From: Deltaproteobacteria bacterium
GTDB lineage: Bacteria; Desulfobacterota; DSM-4660; Desulfatiglandales; HGW-15
NCBI GenBank assembly: GCA_016930795.1
Contig: JAFGFY010000113.1
Coordinates: forward strand, 1-40,500
Length of the DNA stretch: 40,500 nt
Direction: 5' to 3'
Part shown: one piece after another, positions 9,252 to 17,554 of the stretch
Layout of the letters: every line of letters begins with the position of its first letter
How positions within the stretch are numbered: position 1 is the stretch's first letter
Notes under the pieces: model-generated
The model's database searches: none
Seen by the model: only the letters and a program-made list of their open reading frames with translations
What the model was told of the DNA's origin: nothing
Program-made: the position numbers and the translations under genes

Positions 9252-10136
9252 ATGAAAAGAAAACCTCAAAGAAAAGATACTCATTCCAACATAGGCATCC
9301 TATATCGTGGACAGACCGGATTAAAGGCCTCAGAATCCGGTGAGCAAGAGGACCCGAATCATTCTTCTATTGAGGCACGGGTTGCGAAACTCCTTGAAGA
9401 GAACAAGGCGCTGCAAGAGGAAATAGCCAAGCGCCGTATGGCGGAAGAAGCCCTTCTAAAGGCCGTCAATGAAAAAGAAAGGCGGATACGGTCTATGGCC
9501 TTCCACCATACGGTTTCAGAAGAGCGATCACGGCGAAAGCTCTCATCCTATCTCCATAGCAACATCTGTCAGTCCTTGGGGATTGTCAAGATGAAGTTAA
9601 ACAGCCTTATGAAATCCATCTCTTCCTCGAATTCTAGGTCCTATTTGGAGGAAGTGACACAGATCATCCAATCAACGATCGCGGACGTTCGATCAGTGAT
9701 CGCGGATCTCAGCCCGGCGGTGCTTCATGAACTCGGATTGGAGGCAGGCCTGGAATGGCTGTCCGGGCGATTCCATGAGCAAAATGACATTCCTTGTACC
9801 TTTGAAAATGACCATTTTTTAAAGCCCATGAAGGAAGAGGCGGGTGTTTTGCTCTTCTACTCGATCCGTGACTTACTCATGAATATAGCCAACCACGCGC
9901 GAGCCGGCAGCGTCAAGATATGCGCCTCGCGAAAGAACGACAAGCTGTATATTGTCGTAGAAGATGACGGGGTGGGGTTCACACCCTCAGACAACGGCCT
10001 GCCGTACCGGGAAGAGGGCAAGTTCGGATTGCTCGGCATTCAAGAGCGAATGAGTTCCATAGGAGGATCAATGGAAATCGTTTCAGCCAAAGGCAAGGGA
10101 ACCCGTGTCACCCTTCTAGCACCACTTCAAACATAA
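9252..10136 (+). CDS. NarL-type histidine kinase, cytoplasmic
   Basis: A 294-residue kinase of the HisKA_3 class that pairs with NarL/FixJ regulators. After a charged N-terminus (1-40) comes a coiled coil (about 40-80), then the HisKA_3 segment: EERSRRKLSSYLHSNICQSL with H102 as the likely phospho-accepting His (the usual following Asp is Ser here). The HATPase_c domain follows, with DLLMNIANHARAGSV (N box), EDDGVGF and GKFGLLGIQERM. There is no membrane segment, PAS or other sensor domain, so the signal must come from the short N-terminus or a partner. It ends 21 bases before its partner regulator, and the two are almost certainly one operon. Confidence 0.9.
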   Translation: MKRKPQRKDTHSNIGILYRGQTGLKASESGEQEDPNHSSIEARVAKLLEENKALQEEIAKRRMAEEALLKAVNEKERRIRSMAFHHTVSEERSRRKLSSYLHSNICQSLGIVKMKLNSLMKSISSSNSRSYLEEVTQIIQSTIADVRSVIADLSPAVLHELGLEAGLEWLSGRFHEQNDIPCTFENDHFLKPMKEEAGVLLFYSIRDLLMNIANHARAGSVKICASRKNDKLYIVVEDDGVGFTPSDNGLPYREEGKFGLLGIQERMSSIGGSMEIVSAKGKGTRVTLLAPLQT

Positions 10137-10157
10137 AGAAAAAAGAGGAGAAAATCG

Positions 10158-10811
10158 ATGAACATTCGAATCATCCTGGCAGAGGACCATAAAATCACAC
10201 GTGAAGGACTCGTTAATATGATAAATGACCAACCGGGCATGGAAGTCGCGGGTGAAGCCGGAAATGGGAGAGAGGCGATCCATTTGGCCCGGGAGCTTGC
10301 CCCGGACCTGGTGATTATGGATGTCACTATGCCCGGCTTAAATGGGATAGACGCGACACGCATTATCACTTCAAGCTCCAAAAATATCAGGGTGATTGCC
10401 CTCTCCATGTATTCAGATAAACAATTCGTGCAAGGGATGATGCAGGCGGGGGCTTCAGGGTATTTGCTGAAAGACTGTGCCTTTGACGAATTAGTCCAGG
10501 CCGTTCGAGCCGTATTCAAAGGCGACACCTACCTTAGTCCTGGAATAGCAGGCATTGTGGTCGAGGACTATGTCAGCAGACTGTCAAAATCCGCTTCTTC
10601 CGTTTCCAGTATCTTGACCATAAGAGAACGGGAGGTCCTTCAGTTGATTTCAGAAGGCGAGAGTACGAGACATATTGCTGCCAAGCTGGCCATCAGTGTC
10701 AAGACCGTGGAAACTCATCGGCGACAGATGATGGGAAAAATTGGGATTCGTACGGTCGCCGGTCTCACAAAATATGCCATTCGAGAAGGGCTGACCTCCC
10801 AGCACCTTTGA
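10158..10811 (+). CDS. NarL/FixJ family response regulator
   Basis: A 217-residue transcription factor. The receiver domain (1-120) has the acidic pair in LAEDH (E9, D10), phospho-accepting D55 in VIMDVTMPG and the conserved Lys in GYLLKD. The LuxR-type helix-turn-helix follows: LTIREREVLQLISEGESTR, then IAAKLAISVKTVETHRRQM. It should bind short DNA dyads when phosphorylated by the kinase encoded just upstream. GAGGAG lies 7 nt before the ATG. Targets are unknown; the dyad motif copies at 6838-6860 and 8551-8572 are nearby candidates. The gene converges on the unknown gene at 10869. Confidence 0.95.
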   Translation: MNIRIILAEDHKITREGLVNMINDQPGMEVAGEAGNGREAIHLARELAPDLVIMDVTMPGLNGIDATRIITSSSKNIRVIALSMYSDKQFVQGMMQAGASGYLLKDCAFDELVQAVRAVFKGDTYLSPGIAGIVVEDYVSRLSKSASSVSSILTIREREVLQLISEGESTRHIAAKLAISVKTVETHRRQMMGKIGIRTVAGLTKYAIREGLTSQHL

Positions 10812-10868
10812 TCCATCCTATTATACTCTCTCCTTCCGTAGATGATGAGCACATCATCTCCAACTGCC

Positions 10869-11324
10869 TCACCCTTCGCTTGGGTTGTCGGCATCCTTCT
10901 TCAGTTTTCGAATCACAATCTTCTGCACTTTCTCCCTCAACATACTGTAGTACCTATCCTTTTCATTCCAGATAATAGCGCTTGTGCTCCAGCCGTCAGC
11001 CTCTCCCAGAATCATGCTCCCCTGTTGATCGGTCTTGTAGTCTTCACAGATAAACAAGTTTGTTCCCTCGATGTCATCCAACAAGAGCGTAAACAAGGCC
11101 GCGTAACTGGGACGGGTGTGATCTGCAAAACTCACCAATATATCTTTCTTCTTACTCAGGACCACGAGCGCGTAGTCTGTTCGCAAATAGAACTCATTTT
11201 TGTAGAATTGGCCCTTTGAATAGGCCTTTTTCCCCTTATAGAATCTCTCGAAAACCGCCTCAATGTCCTTCATGATACGTTTCTCTTCTTCAGTCGCCTC
11301 CACTGTTTTGACATTCTCTTCCAT
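10869..11324 (-). CDS. uncharacterised protein, 151 residues
   Basis: I do not recognise this protein. It is soluble by appearance, with no signal peptide or membrane segment. The N-terminus is charged and helical (EATEEEKRIMKDIEAVFERF), the middle is alternating hydrophobic and polar (DYALVVLSKKKDILVSF; AALFTLLLDDIEGTNLFICED) and looks like beta strands, and the end is Lys-rich (KVQKIVIRKLKKD). A GGGAGAG ribosome site lies about 6 nt before the ATG, and codon use resembles neighbouring genes, which supports a real gene. It converges on the response-regulator gene and is followed upstream by the MITE-like element. Confidence 0.65.
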   Translation of the reverse strand: MEENVKTVEATEEEKRIMKDIEAVFERFYKGKKAYSKGQFYKNEFYLRTDYALVVLSKKKDILVSFADHTRPSYAALFTLLLDDIEGTNLFICEDYKTDQQGSMILGEADGWSTSAIIWNEKDRYYSMLREKVQKIVIRKLKKDADNPSEG

Positions 11325-11408
11325 TGGTTCTCTCCCTCTATCATGAGTATCGACCCGCCTTTGTGCAGGACTCTGATGTTGCGCAATCCTTCAGCGATCC
11401 GACATCCC

Positions 11409-11628
11409 GAGACCTTTGAAAAACACCCTCTTTGTCCCAATCTTCCGCCGTCGCCGTAGGCTCCCCGAAATACGTGCGGGATAAAATGGCGGGACAAGCG
11501 GCGTCCGACTCCATTTTTGATCCTCGAAATACCAAAGGTATTCCTCGCTGTCCCGATGAAAATCGGGAGGGTTAAAATTCTCGTCTTTTTTCACTTTGAA
11601 TAAAATAAAGCACTTTTCAAAGGTCTCA
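11409..11628. mobile_element. MITE-like non-autonomous element, 220 bp
   Basis: The ends are perfect 14-bp inverted repeats: GAGACCTTTGAAAA at 11409-11422 and its reverse complement TTTTCAAAGGTCTC at 11615-11628. Immediately outside both ends is the same 5-bp word, ATCCC (11404-11408 and 11629-11633), as expected for a target-site duplication. The interior codes for no transposase. The terminal GAGACCTTTG resembles, from memory, ends of some IS5-type insertion sequences; that is not verified. It would need a transposase from elsewhere in the genome. Confidence 0.7.
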
Positions 11629-12192
11629 TCCCTTCAACGACATCCGCTTCAATAATGATTTCATGTTGTGATCAAAACATCAAACCTTTTTTCGTCTACA
11701 CAGATCTTCTTGTGCCCGTATCGTGTACCATATATTCGTGGATCAAGTAAAAGTTGAGACATCCTCTTGAGAGAACAACCCGGGCCTTATTGCCCATTAA
11801 AATAACAGGAAATTCTGTCAAGAATCGTGACAATTATTCTCTGAAAATATAACATGAGGCAGTGTCGTGTCCCAGAAATAGCGTTCATCATTCTGAATAG
11901 ATCCAGAGCGAATAGAAGAGAAACAAGGGGGTCTCTTTTTAGTTCCGTCGCCCAAAAGACGACCAAGCCTGTTATCCCCCAAAGCGGACAACCCGCAGTG
12001 GACAGGCACAAAGAATTCACATCATTATGGTAATATGGCTTTGTGAGGCTTCTCCAAAGCATGTATAGGCCTGGTGCCGTTCCACTACCTCCGGACAGAT
12101 GGTGACGAACTAAAAAGAGACCGCCTTGTTTCTCACGGATCTATGGCGTAGATATAATTATGTGATTTACTTCTGAGACTTTACACTAGTTA

Positions 12193-12221
12193 TTGACATC
12201 ACCTCTCCCAATTGCTACTAA
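12193..12221 (+). promoter_or_regulatory. promoter candidate for the RNB ribonuclease
   Basis: A perfect TTGACA (12193-12198) is followed after 17 bases by TACTAA (12216-12221), a modest -10 match. Transcription would start near 12228, leaving a leader of about 15 bases before the ATG at 12243. Confidence 0.4.
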
Positions 12222-12242
12222 ACCCTCGAGGTTTTCATAGAA

Positions 12243-14222
12243 ATGTATCAAGGAAAAATCATAGAATTTATTGATCAAGGCAGATTTATATGCACCCTAT
12301 GCCTACAGGATAAAGGAACCAGGCTCCACCTGTTAACCCCACTCAACCGTGAGATCAATATCTCGCCCAAAAGGGCTCTTCTCTTCTCAAATGCGTCCCT
12401 AGACACCGGGATGCCCAGGGGAGAACTCTTGAACCAATTAAAAGAGATCGAGATACGGAGAAGGGATTTCCAGGAAGATGTCCAAGTCAAGGAACTGTGG
12501 GAATTGGTGCGGGATGGAGAGGAGCATTTTGACTATGTGGACCTTGCCCAACTCTGTTTTGGAAAAGAGATCACAGATGATCACATCTCCGCGCTGGTCA
12601 GGGCACTATTCGACGACAGACTCTATTTCAAGTTGAAGGAGGGTCGTTTTCTCCCCCATTCTGAAGAAATGGTGAATCAAATCATCAAGCAGAAGGAGGA
12701 GGAGGCTCGAAGGGAAACAAGGCTGAAAGAGGGGGGCGCTTGGCTGAGGAATCACGTACAGAATAAACCGACCCAACCCCCTTCTTGTAAGGATGAGATT
12801 ATTGACCTCCTTATCGAATTGGCCCTTTATGGAAAAGAGGCTTCAGACTTTAGGCATGGAAAGGACCTTCTCCTCAGGGCGGGGATAACGGACATTCAAA
12901 GGGTCAGGAGCCTCCTTGTCGATCTTGGTGTCTGGGGTGAGGATGAAAACCTCGAACTTCATCGTCTGAATATCAGCACCTCCTTTAGTGAAGACTTGCT
13001 GAATGAGTCAAAACAACTCATCGAAGTCGGCATCGAAGAGGCTCGGCGTGAGGACCTTCGAGATCTGTACACGTTCACCATTGACGGCCCTGACACCAAA
13101 GACTTTGATGACGCTCTGAGCATCCAAATTTCACCTGATTCTGTCCTCCTGGGTATTCATATAGCCGATGTCGCGGGAGTCATTCCTCCTGACAGTCTTC
13201 TCGACAAGGAGGCCTCACAACGGGGATCTTCCCTTTATCTTCCTCGTAACAGCTTTCACATGTTCCCGCAGAACCTTTCCGAGGATACCTTGAGTCTGAA
13301 GAAGGGCTATGATCGCCCCGCCATATCTCTCATGTGCCGCTTTGATAAAGAAGGCGATCTTTTAGACTACAGATTTGTACTGAGCGTTGTGAGGATCAGG
13401 CGTCAACTCACCTATGACGAGGTCAACGACCTATACAAAGAAGATGCTTTATTGAAACAGGCCTATGAATTGAGTCAAGAGTTGAGGAAGAAACGAATCG
13501 ACCAAGGAGCCCTTATCCTTTCCCTTCCCGATGTCTGGTTCACCATCCATCCCGATTCATCTATCTCTTTAGAAATGTCGGACCAGGAAACTCCCTCTCG
13601 AATGATGGTGGCTGAATTCATGATCCTATACAATTGGCTGGCAGCCAAACTCTGCCAGGAGCATGACATTCCGATCCTCTATAGAAGCCAGGATAAACCC
13701 AGCGAAGAGCTGACCGTTGGCGATGAAGGTTACCACTATTACGTCTTCAAACAGCGCCGCAAGCTCAGTCCTCTCATGATCGATACAGACGCCCGCTCCC
13801 ACGCGGGGCTAGGCCTGGATATGTATACCAATGTCACCTCGCCTATTAGGAGATACTTGGACCTGGTGGTTCAACGGCAGATGAGGCGTTATCTCTCAGG
13901 GGAATCTTATGTGTACAACAAAGAACAACTGCAAGAGATAAGGATGTCGGTTCAACCCTTATTGCGGACCCTTGAGACCATGAAAAGAGACCGTATTCGT
14001 TACTGGACACAAAAGTATCTCCTTTCTCATCTCGGAGAGAAGTTTCCCGCCCTGGTCCTGGATATCCTAAGAAACAGGTATCGAATGCTTTTGACGGACT
14101 TTCTGCTGGTGACGGAAGTGAAGAAAGAAAATGGCCAGGAATTTCTTCAGGGTCAGCAGATCACGGTAAAGATAAAAAAGAGCGATCCCTGGAATGACCT
14201 GTTGAGTTTAGAGTGTGAATAA
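12243..14222 (+). CDS. RNB-family exoribonuclease (RNase II/R-like)
   Basis: A 659-residue 3'-5' exoribonuclease. The catalytic RNB domain (about 270-570) begins with YTFTIDGPDTKDFDDALS, giving metal-binding D281, D287, D289 and D290, and ends with YTNVTSPIRRYLDLVVQRQM, which holds the conserved Arg cluster. The N-terminal 240 residues do not look like two cold-shock domains; they resemble the winged-helix arrangement recalled from cyanobacterial and Deinococcus RNase II proteins (for example FDYVDLAQLCFG). A short S1-like segment ends the protein. It would degrade or trim mRNA in the cytoplasm. The GAGG at 12228-12231 is about 11 nt before the ATG. The gene stands alone and converges on the M99 peptidase gene. 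Confidence 0.9.
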   Translation: MYQGKIIEFIDQGRFICTLCLQDKGTRLHLLTPLNREINISPKRALLFSNASLDTGMPRGELLNQLKEIEIRRRDFQEDVQVKELWELVRDGEEHFDYVDLAQLCFGKEITDDHISALVRALFDDRLYFKLKEGRFLPHSEEMVNQIIKQKEEEARRETRLKEGGAWLRNHVQNKPTQPPSCKDEIIDLLIELALYGKEASDFRHGKDLLLRAGITDIQRVRSLLVDLGVWGEDENLELHRLNISTSFSEDLLNESKQLIEVGIEEARREDLRDLYTFTIDGPDTKDFDDALSIQISPDSVLLGIHIADVAGVIPPDSLLDKEASQRGSSLYLPRNSFHMFPQNLSEDTLSLKKGYDRPAISLMCRFDKEGDLLDYRFVLSVVRIRRQLTYDEVNDLYKEDALLKQAYELSQELRKKRIDQGALILSLPDVWFTIHPDSSISLEMSDQETPSRMMVAEFMILYNWLAAKLCQEHDIPILYRSQDKPSEELTVGDEGYHYYVFKQRRKLSPLMIDTDARSHAGLGLDMYTNVTSPIRRYLDLVVQRQMRRYLSGESYVYNKEQLQEIRMSVQPLLRTLETMKRDRIRYWTQKYLLSHLGEKFPALVLDILRNRYRMLLTDFLLVTEVKKENGQEFLQGQQITVKIKKSDPWNDLLSLECE

Positions 14223-14225
14223 GGG

Positions 14226-14324
14226 CAAGGCGCACGGCACAAGGCACAAGGTGTAGGGTGTGAGGCATAGCGCATGGAGGTTGAGAAAAAGGTGGTTCTT
14301 CCTCGCCTTGCGCCGTGCGTCTTG
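14226..14324. repeat. inverted CTTGCGCC-type repeat between convergent genes
   Basis: The arm 14226-14244 pairs with 14306-14324 (17 of 19 identical to the reverse complement, one further G-T wobble), with 61 bases between. Both arms and the loop are built of variants of CCTTGYGCC, the same word that forms the tandem array at 17500-17548. It may serve as a two-way terminator between the ribonuclease and the M99 peptidase genes. Confidence 0.5.
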
Positions 14325-14337
14325 AGCCTTGCAGCTT

Positions 14338-16098
14338 TCAATCAGTTTGAATAAACACCTGGCCTAATACCAATGAACCCTTCTTCACCTGGACGGGATA
14401 ACGGCTATCTCCTTCCAAGTCACACAATGCCCTTAGTTCTCTCACTTCACCGGGCTTTAAAAGATGCTCATTGATTTTCAGGCAGATGTCATTCTCACTA
14501 TATAAATTCGTCTCTATCTCCTCCAGGCATATTCGATTGTCCATGGATAGGGACACCATATCCTCCGACCTCAGGCAGACATGACGGTGATCGTCTATCT
14601 TAAGAACCATATAATCCATTTTGGGAGGGACAAGCCTAACGATCATTCGGCCCAAAACACGATCACCCTCTGATGCGATGATTTCGTAGAGTTCCCCTTT
14701 TTTGCCCAAAGAGTATCGCGTGAGGAGACCTGCCTCCGTGTGAATGAGATACCCCCGGTCTTCGCCTGTGTTGTTCTTGAGATTGCCGACAAACCCCTTG
14801 AAATTGACCGTGATACATGATGGGTCCGCCGGGGAAGGCAGAATATACATGATCTTTAGATCTTCCCCCCTGACCAGATCAAGGGTCTCTCCATCAGCCA
14901 CGAGAACACGATATCCCTTTGTTTCAATCACAAAATACTCCACCCTTCTGGTCCGGATTGGTTGTCTATCTTGCCCCAGTCTGTTCTCTGAAACCTGAAC
15001 AGGAATTTCAGCAAAAACATCATTGTCCTTTCTCACAATGATACTCGTGTCTTCGAAAATGACAAACTCTCGGCGATAATCGTTCAGGTCGCCGTGTCCG
15101 AGAATATCGAGGCTTAATCCCCTTTCGTAGTTCGATTCGATATGGGAGATGTGAATGGCGTCACCAGCCTTCACTCGCAGGGTTTGATTTTGTTTGACCA
15201 CGATGGGAATTTGCCCGTTGAGGGAAACCACCAGATAGTCCAGGACAGGGGCCTCCAGTTCAAGCCCTGGGGATTCAGGGATAATCCCGAAGATTTCCTT
15301 GAACGCGTTGATAATGAGGTTATGATATCTCACCTTGAGGTCAATGGAGGGAAGGAACTTTGATGTTTCAACCCCAAAGGCGGGGATATGGTGGGTAGTG
15401 AGGGCGTAATATGTGGCCGAATTCCGCTGTTCACGGTGTGGGCTGTCCACGTCCTCTGTTCTTGTATTCATGAAATGGAATTTGTGAAGATCGTTTTGAA
15501 TATGGGGATTGACCTGACTGATGACCTTTTTGGCCGTCTCCTCCAGTTTGATGACTCTATCGGTCCCCGGAATCCTGTATTCCGCGCAATCTGCAATGAT
15601 GGACTGGCCAAAGCGGGTCGGATTTCGCCATTTGTCAATGTATTCGGGGTAATAATACCCTGATCCGTCATGGAGGTTCAGGAGATAATCACTTTCACTG
15701 ATCAACTCTTTCAGCTTGGTCACAATCTTGTCTTCCATGCTGCTGGAGGTATCCTCAGGGCTGAATTTCCTGTTCATGTCGCCGTTAGGGCCCCTTTGAT
15801 TAAGGATAATGGAGTAGAAATTGGCCCTCGGAACCACGATGAGGTTCCCTTTTTGAAGACTCATGTCGGCATAGAGGTCGGCGGAGAGGAACCCTCCCGG
15901 CTCGTTTCCTTGTATCCCGCCTATGAGCATCAAGGTCTTTCCAGGTTCTTTTCCGAAAATTTTGTATATGTTCAACTCATAGGCCGTGTTGGGAAAATAG
16001 ACGAGGCGCTCTCTCTTGGAGAAGGCCTGAGAAGGAAAAACGCATTGGAATAACAGGCTCATCCAGAGGCACAGAAAAAAGACTCTTCTGTCAGGCAT
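14338..16098 (-). CDS. M99-family D,L-carboxypeptidase, Csd4/Pgp1-like
   Basis: A predicted exported zinc peptidase of 586 residues. From ATG 16098 there is a signal peptide (MPDRRVFFLCLWMS..., likely cut after SQA at 23-25), and GGGGCGAGG precedes the start; the longer reading from 16170 overlaps the upstream gene. The catalytic domain (about 30-270) shows GGIQGNEPGGF with Q63 and E66, NLHDGSGYY with H143, and HIPAFGVETSK with E244. In Helicobacter Csd4 the zinc ligands are Gln, Glu and His, so Gln in place of His is normal for M99. About 330 C-terminal residues look beta-rich, as in Csd4. Csd4 and Campylobacter Pgp1 trim muramyl tripeptides and set helical shape. It follows the Csd6-like gene by 26 bases, so both probably share one message. 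Confidence 0.85.
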   Translation of the reverse strand: MPDRRVFFLCLWMSLLFQCVFPSQAFSKRERLVYFPNTAYELNIYKIFGKEPGKTLMLIGGIQGNEPGGFLSADLYADMSLQKGNLIVVPRANFYSIILNQRGPNGDMNRKFSPEDTSSSMEDKIVTKLKELISESDYLLNLHDGSGYYYPEYIDKWRNPTRFGQSIIADCAEYRIPGTDRVIKLEETAKKVISQVNPHIQNDLHKFHFMNTRTEDVDSPHREQRNSATYYALTTHHIPAFGVETSKFLPSIDLKVRYHNLIINAFKEIFGIIPESPGLELEAPVLDYLVVSLNGQIPIVVKQNQTLRVKAGDAIHISHIESNYERGLSLDILGHGDLNDYRREFVIFEDTSIIVRKDNDVFAEIPVQVSENRLGQDRQPIRTRRVEYFVIETKGYRVLVADGETLDLVRGEDLKIMYILPSPADPSCITVNFKGFVGNLKNNTGEDRGYLIHTEAGLLTRYSLGKKGELYEIIASEGDRVLGRMIVRLVPPKMDYMVLKIDDHRHVCLRSEDMVSLSMDNRICLEEIETNLYSENDICLKINEHLLKPGEVRELRALCDLEGDSRYPVQVKKGSLVLGQVFIQTD

Positions 16099-16124
16099 GG
16101 AACCTCGCCCCTTTAAGCCCGTCA

Positions 16125-17459
16125 CTAATCCCCTTGCATCGGCTGCCATTCCTCTTCCTTGATCCTCCAATCCTGCCCTTTTTTGACGACAACCAGATTT
16201 TTAATACCGTAGTCCTGATACGCATCGGCCTTATATATCTGTTTAAACCTGACCTTTGCCTCTCGATCGGAGGCAGGCAAGATCTCCAGGTCCGTGATAA
16301 CGATGTTTAAAGAACTGTATTTACGATTCAGCCTGTCTCTGTGGGTCTTCCATGCGCGCAAGTCCATTCCGCGAGAGGTGAATTCCGTGTCGTAGCACGA
16401 GATATACTCCACGAGATCCTTCTCTTCCCAGGCATCTTGCCATGCCAAAATAAATTGTCTTATTTCTTCCTGGATAGAGAAGTATGGGTCCTTGGGTGGC
16501 CCCCGCCTGAGCGCCTTCCTTTCGAAAAACTCTCCTACGATTTTCCACTCCTTACTGTTCTGTTGGAGATAAAGGCGCTTTTCACCCTCGCTCTGAAGCC
16601 TTTCGGTCTGATAGCGTTGGTCAAACTTGGCCAGAATGGTACTCCCGTTCTTGAGCAGCCAAAGATTCTCAATGTCCACCATAATCTGCTCATAACTCCT
16701 GGCAAGTCGTGCCTTGTATTCTTTATACTGGTTCCAGTCTCTTCCTCCCAAGGTAAAGCGCGGACTGTAAAACGACATGTATTGATCAACCATCTTGCCT
16801 TGCCAGGCCCTTCTCCAGTTTTCGACGATCTCCAACATCTCTCTTTTTTCCTTTTCCAGTTGGCTCCGTTCCACCATTTCGATCCGGGAGCATATGACGG
16901 CAGGCGTATCATACAATGTGATGAAAGAAGCAAGGTCTTCAATATGATGGTTTTCCAGGACGATACACCCATTTGAATCATAGGGCTTTAGAGGCTTGTC
17001 CGTGCCGTGAAACCAGATCCCGTACCCTCCGTTTCCTATTTTCTTGTCCATGGGATTGGGGTAATCAATGGGGAATGCCCTGACTCCATATATGGGGGCG
17101 AGATCCTTTTCGAGATAGGAGTGGGTGAAAAAATAGATTCCTTCAGGGGTTTTCTTGTCGTTTTGCCTCCCCTTCGGGCCGTCATTCTCTCCGGTGGAAC
17201 ACTGGTAGGTCCTGAGGGGGCTTAAGAGGTCCTTCCATTGATACACAAAGGTCTTTTGAACAGATTTGTCTACCAGGATCACATACTCAGAGCCTTGCGC
17301 CGGCCGATACAATAGCGGCGATGGGACCAGCCCTGACTCGAATGTCGATTGTCCCGAGGAATCAGCAGCGTAAGGATTAGTCCGCAACAGGCAAACCGAG
17401 ACGATCCAGACGAACAATAGCAGCCCAAATTCGGATGAGGTTATAAACCGCATTTTCAT
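16125..17459 (-). CDS. L,D-transpeptidase-fold protein with two NTF2-like domains, Csd6/Pgp2-like
   Basis: A predicted exported cell-wall enzyme of 444 residues. I chose ATG 17459 over GTG 17471 because GAGG lies about 11 nt before it; a signal peptide or anchor follows (FGLLLFVWIVSVCLL, then a likely cut at PYAA). The YkuD domain (about 55-195) has the catalytic motif HG...SNGCI, with H151 and C165. Two related NTF2-like segments follow, about 207-312 and 330-440: compare NWRRAWQGKMVDQYMSFY with AWQDAWEEKDLVEYISCY. Helicobacter Csd6, an L,D-carboxypeptidase, and Campylobacter Pgp2 have a YkuD-type domain plus one NTF2-like domain. The function here is either peptide trimming or cross-linking. 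It leads the Csd4-like gene in an operon. Confidence 0.87.
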   Translation of the reverse strand: MKMRFITSSEFGLLLFVWIVSVCLLRTNPYAADSSGQSTFESGLVPSPLLYRPAQGSEYVILVDKSVQKTFVYQWKDLLSPLRTYQCSTGENDGPKGRQNDKKTPEGIYFFTHSYLEKDLAPIYGVRAFPIDYPNPMDKKIGNGGYGIWFHGTDKPLKPYDSNGCIVLENHHIEDLASFITLYDTPAVICSRIEMVERSQLEKEKREMLEIVENWRRAWQGKMVDQYMSFYSPRFTLGGRDWNQYKEYKARLARSYEQIMVDIENLWLLKNGSTILAKFDQRYQTERLQSEGEKRLYLQQNSKEWKIVGEFFERKALRRGPPKDPYFSIQEEIRQFILAWQDAWEEKDLVEYISCYDTEFTSRGMDLRAWKTHRDRLNRKYSSLNIVITDLEILPASDREAKVRFKQIYKADAYQDYGIKNLVVVKKGQDWRIKEEEWQPMQGD

Positions 17460-17499
17460 GACTTGTCGCACCTCTTGCTTCTCTATTCTTTCTTCATCC

Positions 17500-17548
17500 T
17501 TACGCCTTACACCTTGCGTCTTGTACCTTGCGTCTTGTACCTTGCGCC
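17500..17548. repeat. tandem 14-mer repeat TTGCGTCTTGTACC
   Basis: Two exact copies of TTGCGTCTTGTACC are flanked by degenerate copies (TTACGCCTTACACC before, TTGCGCC after). The array lies between the Csd6-like gene and purB, both on the minus strand. The same words occur at 14226-14324. Confidence 0.7.
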
Positions 17549-17554
17549 TTTCTC

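Larger units (their letters stand above)
11325..12242. other. gene-poor region containing a MITE-like element
   Basis: No convincing gene lies in these 918 bases. It carries the MITE-like element (11409-11628). Beyond that, 11640-12180 shows only AT-rich sequence and short frames without recognisable homology. A promoter-like pair precedes the ribonuclease gene at the right edge. Confidence 0.5.

Noticed and set aside
11787-12062. 91-codon minus-strand frame in the gene-poor region
   Set aside because: There is no ribosome site, no recognisable domain, and overlapping alternative frames of similar length exist; coding is unsupported.
15890-15920. Gln at the first zinc position of the M99 peptidase as a sign of inactivation
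   Set aside because: Csd4 of Helicobacter uses Gln, Glu and His as ligands, so Q63 is expected in this family.
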